The notes under the pieces are model-generated. The model was given only the letters and a program-made list of their open reading frames with translations. It ran no database searches and had not been told where the DNA came from. From positions 62,001-126,000 of the forward strand of contig NZ_PVBQ01000011.1 of assembly GCF_002980525.1 (NCBI RefSeq): DNA of 64,000 nt. The letters are read 5' to 3'. Positions 8,735-17,809 of this stretch are shown in pieces. How positions within the stretch are numbered: position 1 is the first letter of the stretch; each line of letters opens with the position of its first letter. The stretch comes from Sphingobacterium haloxyli (GTDB lineage: Bacteria; Bacteroidota; Bacteroidia; Sphingobacteriales; Sphingobacteriaceae). The position numbers were made by a program, and so were the translations under genes.

Positions 8735-9289
8735 ATGAGACACGGAAAAAAAGTACACAAATTAGGGCGCACTGACAGTCACCGTAAGGCGATGTTAGCT
8801 AACATGGCGACTTCATTGATTAAACATAAACGTATTACGACGACTTTGGCTAAGGCTAGAGCATTGCGTGCGTACGTTGAGCCATTGATCACAAAATCAA
8901 AAAATGATACAACGCATTCTCGTCGTACAGTATTTGCTTACTTAAAAGACAAGGAGGCGGTTACGATTTTGTTCCGCGAGATTTCGGAGAAAGTTGCTTC
9001 TCGTCCAGGAGGTTATACACGTATCATCAAGTTAGAGAATCGTCTTGGTGACAACGCAGAAATGGCGTTCATCGAGTTGGTAGACTACAACGAAATCTAC
9101 GGTCAAACAGCGAAGACAGAGAAGAAAGTGACACGCCGACGTGGTGGTAAGAAGAAAGCTACAGAAAAAGATGCTGAAGTTGCTGTAGCGGAGACAGTTG
9201 ACGCGGTGGAGGACGTTAAAGACGAAACTCCTAGCGCGGAAGCTCCTGCAACGGAAGATTCTTCGAATACAGAAGAAAAAAAGGATTAA
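8735..9289 (+). CDS. rplQ: 50S ribosomal protein L17 (bL17) with a long charged tail
   Basis: The first 120 residues or so are canonical L17: [20 protein letters not shown], then [20 protein letters not shown] and the C-terminal [12 protein letters not shown]. The protein runs on to 184 residues through a basic patch (RRRGGKKK) and an Ala/Glu/Asp-rich tail. Such low-complexity tails on L17 are known in Bacteroidetes. It is the last gene of the alpha operon and is followed by a strong terminator. Confidence 0.96.
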   Translation: MRHGKKVHKLGRTDSHRKAMLANMATSLIKHKRITTTLAKARALRAYVEPLITKSKNDTTHSRRTVFAYLKDKEAVTILFREISEKVASRPGGYTRIIKLENRLGDNAEMAFIELVDYNEIYGQTAKTEKKVTRRRGGKKKATEKDAEVAVAETVDAVEDVKDETPSAEAPATEDSSNTEEKKD

Positions 9290-9309
9290 TAACTTCTTTT
9301 CAATGATAT

Positions 9310-9336
9310 AGCCGCCCTTTTTGGGGCGGCTTTTTT
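9310..9336 (+). terminator. Terminator of the ribosomal protein operon
   Basis: AGCCGCCC at 9310-9317 pairs with GGGCGGCT at 9324-9331 across a 6-base loop. A run of T follows at once. It lies 20 bases after the rplQ stop. Confidence 0.92.
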
Positions 9337-9474
9337 GCGTTTAGGTAGAGCTTGCATATTAATGTCAGTCGGAACATTAATAATAATTTGTTGATAAAGT
9401 ATTAATTATGGCTTTATACAAAATTCACACTTTTGTCATAATAAATTTGAGATACCAAACCATATTATTAATAT

Positions 9475-12306
9475 ATGCAGCAAATTTTACCATTATTAAC
9501 ATTTCTGTTTATTACCTCCGTTAGCCTCGCGCAAGAACACACGTTTTTCGGTCGTGTGCTCGATAAGCATACCGACGAATTTATGACCGGAGCAACGGTT
9601 TCACTTCGTTCAATTGGAGAGCCTTCTTTGGAAAAGCATGTAGCTGTCGGACTGGATGGGACATTCCGCGTTGCTGGCCTTCCTATTGGAAGGTATGCGG
9701 TAACGGTCTCCTTAATGGGATATAATACGTTTACCGAGAGTGTCATACTACCGCAAGACTTACCGAAACTCTTTATCATAGAAAGGAACAATCATGCTAT
9801 AGAGTCGGTTTCGATTTCAGCAAGAGCACGAGGAACGGACGCCGATGCTCGGCGTCTAGAACGTTTATCGCCGAATGTTATCAATATTATCTCCGCAAAG
9901 CAAATAGAACTTTCCCCTGATATTACGGTAGCCAATGTCGTGCAGCGGGTTTCTGGTTTGTCCATCGAGCGAAACGCCAACGGTGATCCACAGTATGCTG
10001 TAGTGCGTGGGATGAACAAGCGTTACAATAATACCTTGATGAATGGTATTAAGATTCCTTCTCCGGATAATGATAATCGCTTTGTCCCCTTGGATATTTT
10101 TCCAGCGGTTTTCTTGGAGCGCCTCACGGTATCCAAGTCCTTATCTGCTGACATGGAAGCAGATGCCATTGGCGGAACCATTGATATGATTATGAAAGCG
10201 GCACCGTCTGCAGGTCGAATTTTTGAATTTGATGTGCAGACCGGAGCAAATGTTATGAACTTTGATGATGAGTTTATAGCTTACGATCGATCTGACGTCT
10301 ATAAAAGAGCACCTGCCGAACGCTACGGACCGAATTATGAAGCAGTCCCGGGTGATTTTCCCACCACTCAGTTTGATCCCGCTAAAAAACTAGTTGCAGA
10401 CATATTGGCGAGCGCCAGTTACGGTGAACGCTTCTGGGGCGATAAATTTGGGGTTTTATTAGGAGCCAGTTACCAGGCTTCCTACCGGCCCAATGAAAAT
10501 TATTTTTATGACCCTACGATATTGGCGTCAGAGGGAAATCCACTACGCATGAATCAGTTAATTGAACGTAGAACCAGTACCGAACAGCAACGTATGGCAT
10601 TTCACGCGAACCTAGATTATGTCATGGATGCGCGCAATAACATTTCTATGTACGCCGGACGTTACCATTTGAATGAATTTAGAAACCGCGAGCAGCATCT
10701 ACAAGAAGGACAATTTACGACACCGACCGGGTTCGCGGTTTATCCGATGACGCGTATCACCAACACCTATCAAACCATCTCCGTTGCCAACCTAAACGGA
10801 AAACATCAGCTCTCGGACGCTTGGAAATTGGACTGGAAAGGTGTGTATTCGGTAGCTATGAACGAACTTCCGGATGATGCTATCTTTATGCGGACAGCTA
10901 TTTGGGATGCTGAATCGAATTCCATTGTGGAGGAACGCGCCGGATCTTCTCGAACAGGTGCACATAATTCCCGTTGGTGGGAACGCAATCGGGATAACGA
11001 TTTAGCTTTTTATCTCAACTCAGCATACCAGGTCGACAATATCCCTTTTTTAGACAATATCCAGTTTGGTGGAATGTACCGTAGCAAGGAACGGAATAAC
11101 AATATGATTTATTACAACTACACTATGCCGTTGAATGCGGCAGCAATTCGTGGAGTGGATTGGATGTATTTTAGTGATGTGCAATTTGATCGAGATTTTG
11201 GTATAGCAAATGGATATGGCGATGGAAATGAAAGTAATCTGATCTACGATGCTGATGAGACCGTCATCGCTTATTATACCAATACACAGTGGAATTTATC
11301 ACGCTTACAAGTACAGGCTGGTTTGCGAGCAGAACATACGGAACAGGGGTATTACGTTGATAATTCCAGCTCGCTAATTGGGACGCCGGATATCGATGAT
11401 CGACAACGATATATGAATCTATTTCCCTCAGTAAGTCTTAAATATGCGTTATATGAGAATGCGTGGCTAAAGTCGACCTATTATAAAGGAATTAGCCGTC
11501 CGGGATTTTACGAAATTGTGCCGACAAACCGTAGAGACGGTGGAGGAGACTCCTTCTATAATGAAAGAGGGAATCCAGATTTGAGACCGACAATAGCACA
11601 TAATTTTGATGTGCGCTATGAGCTGTTTCCAAATGCCTTAGATCAAATTTTAGCAGGTGTATTCTATAAACGCCTCATCGATCCTATTGAATATGGTTTT
11701 CCCATGGTGCAGCAGGCGGACGAAAGACCAAGTATCGGGCGCATTTTGCCACAGAATTTTGGAACGGCAACGAATTTTGGAATGGAGCTCGATTATACCA
11801 AATATTTCAGAAAATTTGGTATCCGGGCAAATTATACCTACACCAATTCGTCAATCACAACCAATAAAATCATTGAACATGATCTCCCTGTGAATACTGC
11901 TGGAAAATACGAACTGGTGGACGAGGAACGCCCACTACAAGGACAGTCAGCACACGTTGGAAATATCGCGCTATTGTATAAAAATATCAGCAGACAATGG
12001 GACGCGCAATTGGTTCTGAATTATACAGGTAAGCGATTGGCAGTTGTTTCCCCTTACGAAGGTACTGACCAGTATATGACTCCAATGGCAGTGCTGGATT
12101 TCTCCTTGGAAAAAGGCTTCGGTAAGACCGTGGTGTTCTTAAAAGCGAACAATCTACTCAATACGCCGTACCAATTGATTATTGATAAACCGATAGGATT
12201 TGCGGACGATCACTACCGACATCAAGACGATCCGACACGCCGAGGAAATATTCGCCGCGATCTTTATGGCGAGTCTTTTCGTATCGGTGTTCGCTACAAG
12301 TTGTAA
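9475..12306 (+). CDS. TonB-dependent receptor (first of two in the locus)
   Basis: This is a 943-residue outer membrane receptor. A signal peptide (about residues 1-19, ending SLAQ) is followed by a carboxypeptidase-regulatory-like domain (about 22-95, GRVLDKHTDEFMTGATVSL). A plug domain (about 120-235) carries VVRGMNKRYNNTLMNGIKIP and ADAIGGTIDM. A beta-barrel ends in FRIGVRYKL. No SusD partner is encoded nearby, so it is not a SusCD pair. It starts a tandem of lipoprotein genes next to phytase and phosphatase genes; import of a phosphate-bearing ligand is inferred from that context only. Confidence 0.9.
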   Translation: MQQILPLLTFLFITSVSLAQEHTFFGRVLDKHTDEFMTGATVSLRSIGEPSLEKHVAVGLDGTFRVAGLPIGRYAVTVSLMGYNTFTESVILPQDLPKLFIIERNNHAIESVSISARARGTDADARRLERLSPNVINIISAKQIELSPDITVANVVQRVSGLSIERNANGDPQYAVVRGMNKRYNNTLMNGIKIPSPDNDNRFVPLDIFPAVFLERLTVSKSLSADMEADAIGGTIDMIMKAAPSAGRIFEFDVQTGANVMNFDDEFIAYDRSDVYKRAPAERYGPNYEAVPGDFPTTQFDPAKKLVADILASASYGERFWGDKFGVLLGASYQASYRPNENYFYDPTILASEGNPLRMNQLIERRTSTEQQRMAFHANLDYVMDARNNISMYAGRYHLNEFRNREQHLQEGQFTTPTGFAVYPMTRITNTYQTISVANLNGKHQLSDAWKLDWKGVYSVAMNELPDDAIFMRTAIWDAESNSIVEERAGSSRTGAHNSRWWERNRDNDLAFYLNSAYQVDNIPFLDNIQFGGMYRSKERNNNMIYYNYTMPLNAAAIRGVDWMYFSDVQFDRDFGIANGYGDGNESNLIYDADETVIAYYTNTQWNLSRLQVQAGLRAEHTEQGYYVDNSSSLIGTPDIDDRQRYMNLFPSVSLKYALYENAWLKSTYYKGISRPGFYEIVPTNRRDGGGDSFYNERGNPDLRPTIAHNFDVRYELFPNALDQILAGVFYKRLIDPIEYGFPMVQQADERPSIGRILPQNFGTATNFGMELDYTKYFRKFGIRANYTYTNSSITTNKIIEHDLPVNTAGKYELVDEERPLQGQSAHVGNIALLYKNISRQWDAQLVLNYTGKRLAVVSPYEGTDQYMTPMAVLDFSLEKGFGKTVVFLKANNLLNTPYQLIIDKPIGFADDHYRHQDDPTRRGNIRRDLYGESFRIGVRYKL

Positions 12307-12336
12307 TTAATTAATAAACAAATAAAAAAGGAAAGT

Positions 12337-13728
12337 ATGATGAAAAAAGTTTTACACCCTTGGATAATGATGTTAACCGTCATTGCAGTTATTACCGCTT
12401 GTGGTAAGGATGATCCGGCACCTGCAAATCGAGATGATGACGATGACGACAAGCCGGATACGGAATTGCCGGAAGGTTCAATTTCAGGAAATTTAGCTGA
12501 AATCCAGTTAACCTCTGGAGAATCGTATACCGTTGTGGGTGACCTAACGGTACCGGAAGGAGAAAGTGTGACCATTCCAGCTGGAACTACCTTTGAATTC
12601 GAACTTGGACCACGGAATGAGGCTTGGGTGATTGATGTACATGGGTCCCTTTACATAGAAGGAACAGCTAACAATCGTGTAGTTTTTACTGCGTCAGAAG
12701 ATGCGCTAGCGTCGAGTCGTAATAGAGGCTATGGAGGCTTATGGGGTGGTATTTTCGCTGGTCGTAAAGCGGGGGATCTAGTTATCGAATATGCAGATAT
12801 TCTGCATGCTGGTGGTATAGCCCGCGCAGGAACCATTATGACCACCGAAGAATCCGGTGGAAGCGGCCGTCTGAGTGCAGGAGATGTATCTTACGCTATG
12901 TACTACTGTCGTCCAGATGGAGAAAGACAAGATGGCGTATTTGTTCTGTTGCATTCTCGTATAGCGTTTACTGGAGACGATGCGATACGCACCAATGGCG
13001 GAAAGACCTTAATGGCTTACAATACTTTTGAGGTTATTGGCCAGACAGGCGGTGAGGCTGTAAATATCAAGGCAGGTGGTTCTGGTGACTATGCATTCAA
13101 CTTGTTCTACAATATTGCTACCAATGCACTGAAGTCCGCTGATACCCAATCGGGAGAACGCGGCGCATTAGAAACGAACTTTTATAATAATACCATTGTT
13201 TCTTCGGGCTACCGTCGTGTCGATCCGGGACGGGGAGGAAGTTTGAACTACGAGTCTGATGCCTTCGGTAAGGCGTTCAACAACTTAATTGTAAACTGTC
13301 GTTATGGTCTGCGATTGAACAAAGGTGAAAGTGAGCCCCGCTATAACGCATTGGAATTCGGCCATAATTGGTACTACGGTCAAGTTTCTGAGGTGACAGA
13401 CAATTTTTACCCAACCAACCCTACAGATCCATCTATCGGTTTGATTGGTACTGATCTACCTATCCCGAGTTCTGATAGAATTGGTGCTGCCGGGGAGAAT
13501 GCACCTGGTTTTGTTAATTTTAATATCGCAAGCTTTACTTGGGCAAACCGAGTAAATAATGATCCTATGCCCTCTGGAGCGGATTTTCGTTTGCAGACTG
13601 GTTCGGCAGCGCTGACAGCCGGTACGTCTGAATTCGAACCGAAGTTTGAAACCTATACGACGTTGGCCGGAAAAGTGTATGAAGCGCCTATGCCAGAAAC
13701 TTATGTAGGTGCTTTTGGTACAGAATAG
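12337..13728 (+). CDS. Predicted lipoprotein with right-handed beta-helix repeats
   Basis: The 463-residue protein has a lipoprotein signal with lipobox ITAC at about residue 22, followed by an Asp-rich linker. The body has short repeated segments rich in Gly, Asn and Val (TVPEGESVTIPAGTTFEFE, MAYNTFEVIGQTGGEAVNIK, YNIATNALKSADT). These are typical of parallel beta-helix proteins. It lies 30 bases after the TonB-dependent receptor and 8 bases before the next lipoprotein gene, so it is probably a surface partner of that receptor. No catalytic motif was recognised. Confidence 0.65.
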   Translation: MMKKVLHPWIMMLTVIAVITACGKDDPAPANRDDDDDDKPDTELPEGSISGNLAEIQLTSGESYTVVGDLTVPEGESVTIPAGTTFEFELGPRNEAWVIDVHGSLYIEGTANNRVVFTASEDALASSRNRGYGGLWGGIFAGRKAGDLVIEYADILHAGGIARAGTIMTTEESGGSGRLSAGDVSYAMYYCRPDGERQDGVFVLLHSRIAFTGDDAIRTNGGKTLMAYNTFEVIGQTGGEAVNIKAGGSGDYAFNLFYNIATNALKSADTQSGERGALETNFYNNTIVSSGYRRVDPGRGGSLNYESDAFGKAFNNLIVNCRYGLRLNKGESEPRYNALEFGHNWYYGQVSEVTDNFYPTNPTDPSIGLIGTDLPIPSSDRIGAAGENAPGFVNFNIASFTWANRVNNDPMPSGADFRLQTGSAALTAGTSEFEPKFETYTTLAGKVYEAPMPETYVGAFGTE

Positions 13729-13736
13729 AATAGCGC

Positions 13737-14732
13737 ATGAGATTTTGTAAAAGTATAGTTTTTATTGCCTGTCTGAGTTTTTTCTGTTGCTTGTCGGCAT
13801 GCTCGGAAGACCAAAATATCCTCGATAAAGACGATGATCAATCGCAGGATGTTGCCTATGCTTGGGAATCACATAAACCCTTCGAAGCTGAATACGAAGT
13901 GCAGTTTCTTGAGCGAAATATCATAGACTATGAGATGGAACCCATCAACATAGGCCCCTTGGACCTTGAAGAAAGTTCGGGTGTAGCGGCTAGCATATCG
14001 AACCCGGGCATGTTGTGGACCCACGAGGATAGCGGCAACGGCAATTACCTATACCTCGTGGATGCCTCTAACGCGGAAATTGTATGTCGCTACAGGGTGT
14101 CTGGTGCCTCGAACAGGGATTGGGAGGATATAGAATTGGTAACCAACCCGGTTGATGGCAAGCATTACCTTTATATTGCTGATACGGGAGATAACGATGA
14201 GCGGCATGGTACGTCTACGGTGTACCGCTTGGAAGAACCGGTGTATACGGAGGCTGATAAAGGTGCCTCTGTACCGACTGGTACTGAGATTGAACGCTAT
14301 GTTTTTCGTTATCCCGATGGTCCAAAGGATGTGGAGTCCATGTTCGTGGATCCCGAATCCAGCGATATCTATTTGATTACAAAAAGAGATGCTATGTCGC
14401 GCCTGTATGTTTTGCCTGAGCCGAACGAAGACAAAGGTGTAGCAACCGCTTACTTCGTCGGCACGTTTGGTTTTAGCCAAGCGTCTGCCGCAACTATGAA
14501 TCGGGACGCGAACAAGTTTATCGTACGTAACCGGCAGAACTTATTCTATTGGGAAAGACGATCCGACGAGAAAGTCTGGGAGGTATTTTTACGCGAACCT
14601 GTGCTTTTGCCTTTTGTGGGCGAAGTGCAAGGTGAGGCAGTATGCTTTGATGAAGAGGATAATTATTATACGACAAGCGAAGCCGGGGGATATCCAGTAT
14701 CTCCACCGATTTATAAATATGTAAAAAGATAA
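13737..14732 (+). CDS. Predicted lipoprotein with a beta-propeller-like body
   Basis: The 331-residue protein has a signal peptide with lipobox LSAC. Motifs are ESSGVAASISNPGMLWTHED, RDWEDIELV, YLYIADTGDND and GEVQGEAVCFDEEDNYYTTS. The regular W/Y-D/E blade-like repeats resemble the six-bladed propeller proteins often found near phytases, but the phytase signature DDPAIW is absent. It sits in a four-gene run behind the TonB-dependent receptor. Biochemical role unknown; a surface-binding or esterase-like function is possible. Confidence 0.6.
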   Translation: MRFCKSIVFIACLSFFCCLSACSEDQNILDKDDDQSQDVAYAWESHKPFEAEYEVQFLERNIIDYEMEPINIGPLDLEESSGVAASISNPGMLWTHEDSGNGNYLYLVDASNAEIVCRYRVSGASNRDWEDIELVTNPVDGKHYLYIADTGDNDERHGTSTVYRLEEPVYTEADKGASVPTGTEIERYVFRYPDGPKDVESMFVDPESSDIYLITKRDAMSRLYVLPEPNEDKGVATAYFVGTFGFSQASAATMNRDANKFIVRNRQNLFYWERRSDEKVWEVFLREPVLLPFVGEVQGEAVCFDEEDNYYTTSEAGGYPVSPPIYKYVKR

Positions 14733-14752
14733 CACAAACAAATTATAGATAA

Positions 14753-15574
14753 ATGAAAAAGAGAATGAATGTGAATATTTTGGGAATGCTCTTGTTGGGA
14801 GCAGCAATAACTTTTGGTGCTTGCTCAAAAGACAAAGAAGCTATTGAACCAGAAGAGATAATTGAAGAACCCATCGATGATGATGATAATACCGATGAGT
14901 CGGCCATAGCAGTGCAGTTCGCCGATGCAGACCTTGCAGATTTTATTCGCTTAGAGCTTGAGGAGCTCGAGGTAAAGGTCGGCGAGGAGATTACCCGTGG
15001 AGACCTGTTAAATTTAAAGGAATTAAGTATTCGTGGTGTGTTGACAGAAGTGGCGAGTTTACAAGGTTTAGAGTACGCGACGGAATTGGAGCATTTAGAT
15101 TTTGGTGGTACAAAGGTGTCAGATTTAACGCCTATCAAAGACTTGGAGAAAATCACTTACTTACGTTTTAATGAAACGCCTGTAGCCGACCTTTCCCCAA
15201 TTGCCGCTTATACCAACTTAACCTATTTCAACGCCAATCAGGCGTCACCGGGATTGACGGATCTTAGTGCATTGTCAGGTAATGAAGATATGGGTACATT
15301 GATTTTGCGTGGCAATCTGCTTGGAGACGAAGGTTTGGCTACCATTAGCGGGTTTAAAAAATTACACCGTTTAAATGCACGTTCTACTGGTGCTGGCGAT
15401 GCAACCGTTGTAATGATCGGTCAGATGATGGCAGAAGGCGCCTTGTTAAAGACAACAGAAGGTTATGTAGATAAAGATTCGGAGTTGGATTTAAGAGGCA
15501 ATGAAATCGAGGATTGGAGCCCTATTGAGTCGTTTATTGAGGACGATACAGCCGTTCCTGTGCAAGGTATGTAA
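14753..15574 (+). CDS. Lipoprotein with leucine-rich repeats
   Basis: The 273-residue protein has a lipobox (FGAC at about residue 24) and an acidic linker. It then has internalin-type repeats such as ATELEHLDFGGTKVSDLTPI, KDLEKITYLRFNETPVADLS and LDLRGNEIEDWSPIESF. Such repeats usually bind protein or polysaccharide ligands at the surface. It is the last gene of the receptor-lipoprotein run and ends just before a bidirectional terminator. Confidence 0.7.
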   Translation: MKKRMNVNILGMLLLGAAITFGACSKDKEAIEPEEIIEEPIDDDDNTDESAIAVQFADADLADFIRLELEELEVKVGEEITRGDLLNLKELSIRGVLTEVASLQGLEYATELEHLDFGGTKVSDLTPIKDLEKITYLRFNETPVADLSPIAAYTNLTYFNANQASPGLTDLSALSGNEDMGTLILRGNLLGDEGLATISGFKKLHRLNARSTGAGDATVVMIGQMMAEGALLKTTEGYVDKDSELDLRGNEIEDWSPIESFIEDDTAVPVQGM

Positions 15575-15590
15575 TTAACACCTGGTCCTC

Positions 15591-15632
15591 AAAAAAACAG
15601 GCGGCTCTAACATAAAGAGCCGCCTGTTTTTT
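15591..15632. terminator. Bidirectional terminator between the two halves of the phosphate locus
   Basis: AACAGGCGGCTCT at 15596-15608 pairs perfectly with AGAGCCGCCTGTT at 15616-15628 across a 7-base loop. It has A-rich sequence on the left and T-rich on the right, so it can end both the lipoprotein run and the phytase run. Confidence 0.93.
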
Positions 15633-15646
15633 GCTATAGCGCTTCG

Positions 15647-16714
15647 CTATTCGCTTTGAACAGGATGACGGTCAATCCAATCCTGCAAGATGCGCCAATC
15701 GTATAACTGAAAAACATTTCCGTTGCTCATCGCAACAAACACACCCTTTGGAAACTTGTCGCCTAGTGATACAGAGGTCGCATCCGCGCCGTCACATTCT
15801 ATGCTGGATACCGGAACATCTGCTATGAGTGTATGCACATGTGGACTGTTTTCTTCGCCCTCGCGCTTGTACACCATGAACGTATTGTTTTGTTGATTGG
15901 AAACGAGGATATAACCCGTGGTGTCGTCTTTTTTATAGATTGCAATCCCCTCATGATCACGTTTTGCATCCTCTCGGGCAAAAAAAGCTAGTTCCTCATT
16001 TCCCTGTGCAGGATCGGCGTAATACTTACGTACTCCGGCCGTTTCATCAGAATAGTATACGTAACCTAATTCATTATCCACGGCAATGGCTTCGATCTCT
16101 TTCTTTCCGCTATAGGTGCCAAATTTACGGATTACTTCTGCCTTCACATTGCCATCCGTAGCTCCGCTTAATTTGTATTGCCATAAATAACTCCCCGAAG
16201 GACCGGATTTCCGCCCGACAATAGCGTGTATCTCGGTCGTCACCGAGTCGATTTGCTTGGTGTATAAAGCAATCCCCATACCATCCCGCTCCTCTTCACC
16301 CTCAAAGATAGATATACCACCATTGTCAATCGGAGTCAAGTCGGGGAGAGCGAATATGCGTATGGTATTCGCTTTACGTTCGGTGGTCACTGCGATGTCC
16401 GTCTTTACGCCGTTGATCATCAGTCCGTACGCCACGTCCACATTATTTGGGCGTTGCATGTCTACATACTTTTTGACGATTTTTCCTGCTAAATCGTATA
16501 CGTAGAGTCCTCCACCGACCTCCTTGTCGGTACCAATAATTAAGCTTTTGGAAGCGTCTTGGGGATGAATCCAGATCGCAGGGTCATCAGTGTCGTTCGG
16601 AGTCGGTTCTGTAATGACGGTTGGTTTAATAGCATTTTCTGCTACAGGTGCTAATCTGTCTTGACAGGATGTTGCCAAAAGGATTAATGCTGACCAAAAA
16701 AAATGTTTGTTCAT
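15647..16714 (-). CDS. Beta-propeller 3-phytase, lipoprotein
   Basis: The 355-residue protein has lipobox LATSC near residue 17. It carries the beta-propeller phytase motifs DTDDPAIWIHP, DGMGIALY, EIEAIAVDNELGYVYYSDE and DHEGIAIY, which hold the calcium and phosphate ligands. It should release phosphate from myo-inositol hexakisphosphate, probably at the outer membrane. It is the last gene of the run receptor - acid phosphatase - phytase, 21 bases after the phosphatase gene. Length is typical for the family. Substrate is inferred from the family. Confidence 0.88.
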   Translation of the reverse strand: MNKHFFWSALILLATSCQDRLAPVAENAIKPTVITEPTPNDTDDPAIWIHPQDASKSLIIGTDKEVGGGLYVYDLAGKIVKKYVDMQRPNNVDVAYGLMINGVKTDIAVTTERKANTIRIFALPDLTPIDNGGISIFEGEEERDGMGIALYTKQIDSVTTEIHAIVGRKSGPSGSYLWQYKLSGATDGNVKAEVIRKFGTYSGKKEIEAIAVDNELGYVYYSDETAGVRKYYADPAQGNEELAFFAREDAKRDHEGIAIYKKDDTTGYILVSNQQNNTFMVYKREGEENSPHVHTLIADVPVSSIECDGADATSVSLGDKFPKGVFVAMSNGNVFQLYDWRILQDWIDRHPVQSE

Positions 16715-16735
16715 CGTTCTATGTTTTTGTAATGT

Positions 16736-17734
16736 TTATTTTGCTAGTTCATATGTGTGCAGTACTTTGGCGCCTGTTTCGTTCGCACGGACAGTCTGTA
16801 CAAGCATTTTGCTGCCTTGGATAGAGAACGTCATAAAACCCGGTTCGGCGGCAGAAAATATTGTCCCTTCTCGACGGCCCGTTTCACGTACCTCACTGGC
16901 TGCTCCCGAAAGGAATTGTGTAGTAAAGCGGCCTTTAGGCTTGATAATCTGTAAATCGTGTTCATGGCCACAGATATAGGCATCAACTTGGTGTTCGTCA
17001 AATAAGTCGGCAAATCTTTTCTCAAACAGTTTGGTATCGTCACTATCCTTCCGTTTCCCTCCGGAATATAACGGGTGGTGCCCTACGACAATCTTCCATT
17101 TTATCTGCGGGTCATCTGTTTTTAGCTGTTCGACGAGCCATTTGGTTTGTTTTGCAGTGTCCTGTTCTGCTACGCCGTTATATTTTTCTGGATTTTCGTG
17201 GTAACTTTCAATATAGGGATTGGTATCCATAACGATTAAAAGCATCTTCTCGTTGTCGTTTATTTCAAACGTTTTGCTATAGTATCGCGCGGGCATATTC
17301 CATCGTCTGCTTACATTGGCGTAGTCGATCTGCGCTTGTACATTCCCACGATAGTCGTGGTTACCTAGGGCTACATACCAATCGCGGTATAAGCTGGGGT
17401 CTTTGTAAACCGACTCGAATGATGAAATCCAATGGTAGTCTGTTGTACTTGCTACGCCATTGGGATAGAAGTTATCACCCACGGAAACGATAAATTCCGC
17501 ATCAAGTACAATTGTGGCGTGACCTAACTCCCGTGCTACATCTTGTTGAAAGTAATCGCCTACGCGTCCAAAATCGCCCAGCACCAGAAAGCTGTAACTG
17601 TCTTCCAAATAGGTTAAATCTGGGATGTTGTTGCCTTTATATCCTGTTTGCTTCTCGAATTCAAACGGAGTCACCTGTCCGCATGCGAAGGATAGGTTGA
17701 GAGAGATTATAATTGCTAAAAGTAATTTTTTCAT
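16736..17734 (-). CDS. Purple acid phosphatase-like metallophosphoesterase, secreted
   Basis: The 332-residue protein has a signal peptide (about 1-19). Metal-ligand motifs of tartrate-resistant acid phosphatases are present in order: GDFG (Asp54), GDNFY (Asp87 and the chromogenic-type Tyr90), GNHD (Asn125, His126), VVGHHPLY and CGHEHD. A single-domain enzyme of mammalian TRAP size is expected, acting on phosphomonoesters in the periplasm or at the surface. It lies between the receptor and phytase genes, consistent with stepwise removal of phosphate from phytate products. Confidence 0.88.
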   Translation of the reverse strand: MKKLLLAIIISLNLSFACGQVTPFEFEKQTGYKGNNIPDLTYLEDSYSFLVLGDFGRVGDYFQQDVARELGHATIVLDAEFIVSVGDNFYPNGVASTTDYHWISSFESVYKDPSLYRDWYVALGNHDYRGNVQAQIDYANVSRRWNMPARYYSKTFEINDNEKMLLIVMDTNPYIESYHENPEKYNGVAEQDTAKQTKWLVEQLKTDDPQIKWKIVVGHHPLYSGGKRKDSDDTKLFEKRFADLFDEHQVDAYICGHEHDLQIIKPKGRFTTQFLSGAASEVRETGRREGTIFSAAEPGFMTFSIQGSKMLVQTVRANETGAKVLHTYELAK

Positions 17735-17751
17735 GTCGTGCTTTATTTATA

Positions 17752-17788
17752 CCAAAAACCAACAAAGACATTTCTTTGCTGGTTTTGG
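17752..17788 (-). promoter_or_regulatory. Intercistronic hairpin between the receptor and the phosphatase genes
   Basis: CCAAAAACCAACAAAG at 17752-17767 pairs with CTTTGCTGGTTTTGG at 17774-17788, with one mismatch and one bulge, around a 6-base loop. No T-run follows on the minus strand. It is a likely mRNA-stabilising or partial attenuation stem that would lower enzyme expression relative to the receptor. Confidence 0.5.
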
Positions 17789-17809
17789 CATCGTATAATA
17801 ATCGAGTTA

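Noticed and set aside
9431..9449. Pho-box-like TGTCATAATAA and TAAATTTG before the first receptor gene
   Set aside because: Only half of a Pho box is recognisable, the Bacteroidetes PhoB site is not known to me, and no -33 element lies at the right distance.
14049..14480. A 143-codon antisense frame within the lipoprotein gene
   Set aside because: It is fully embedded in a well-supported gene on the other strand and has no start context or recognisable motif.
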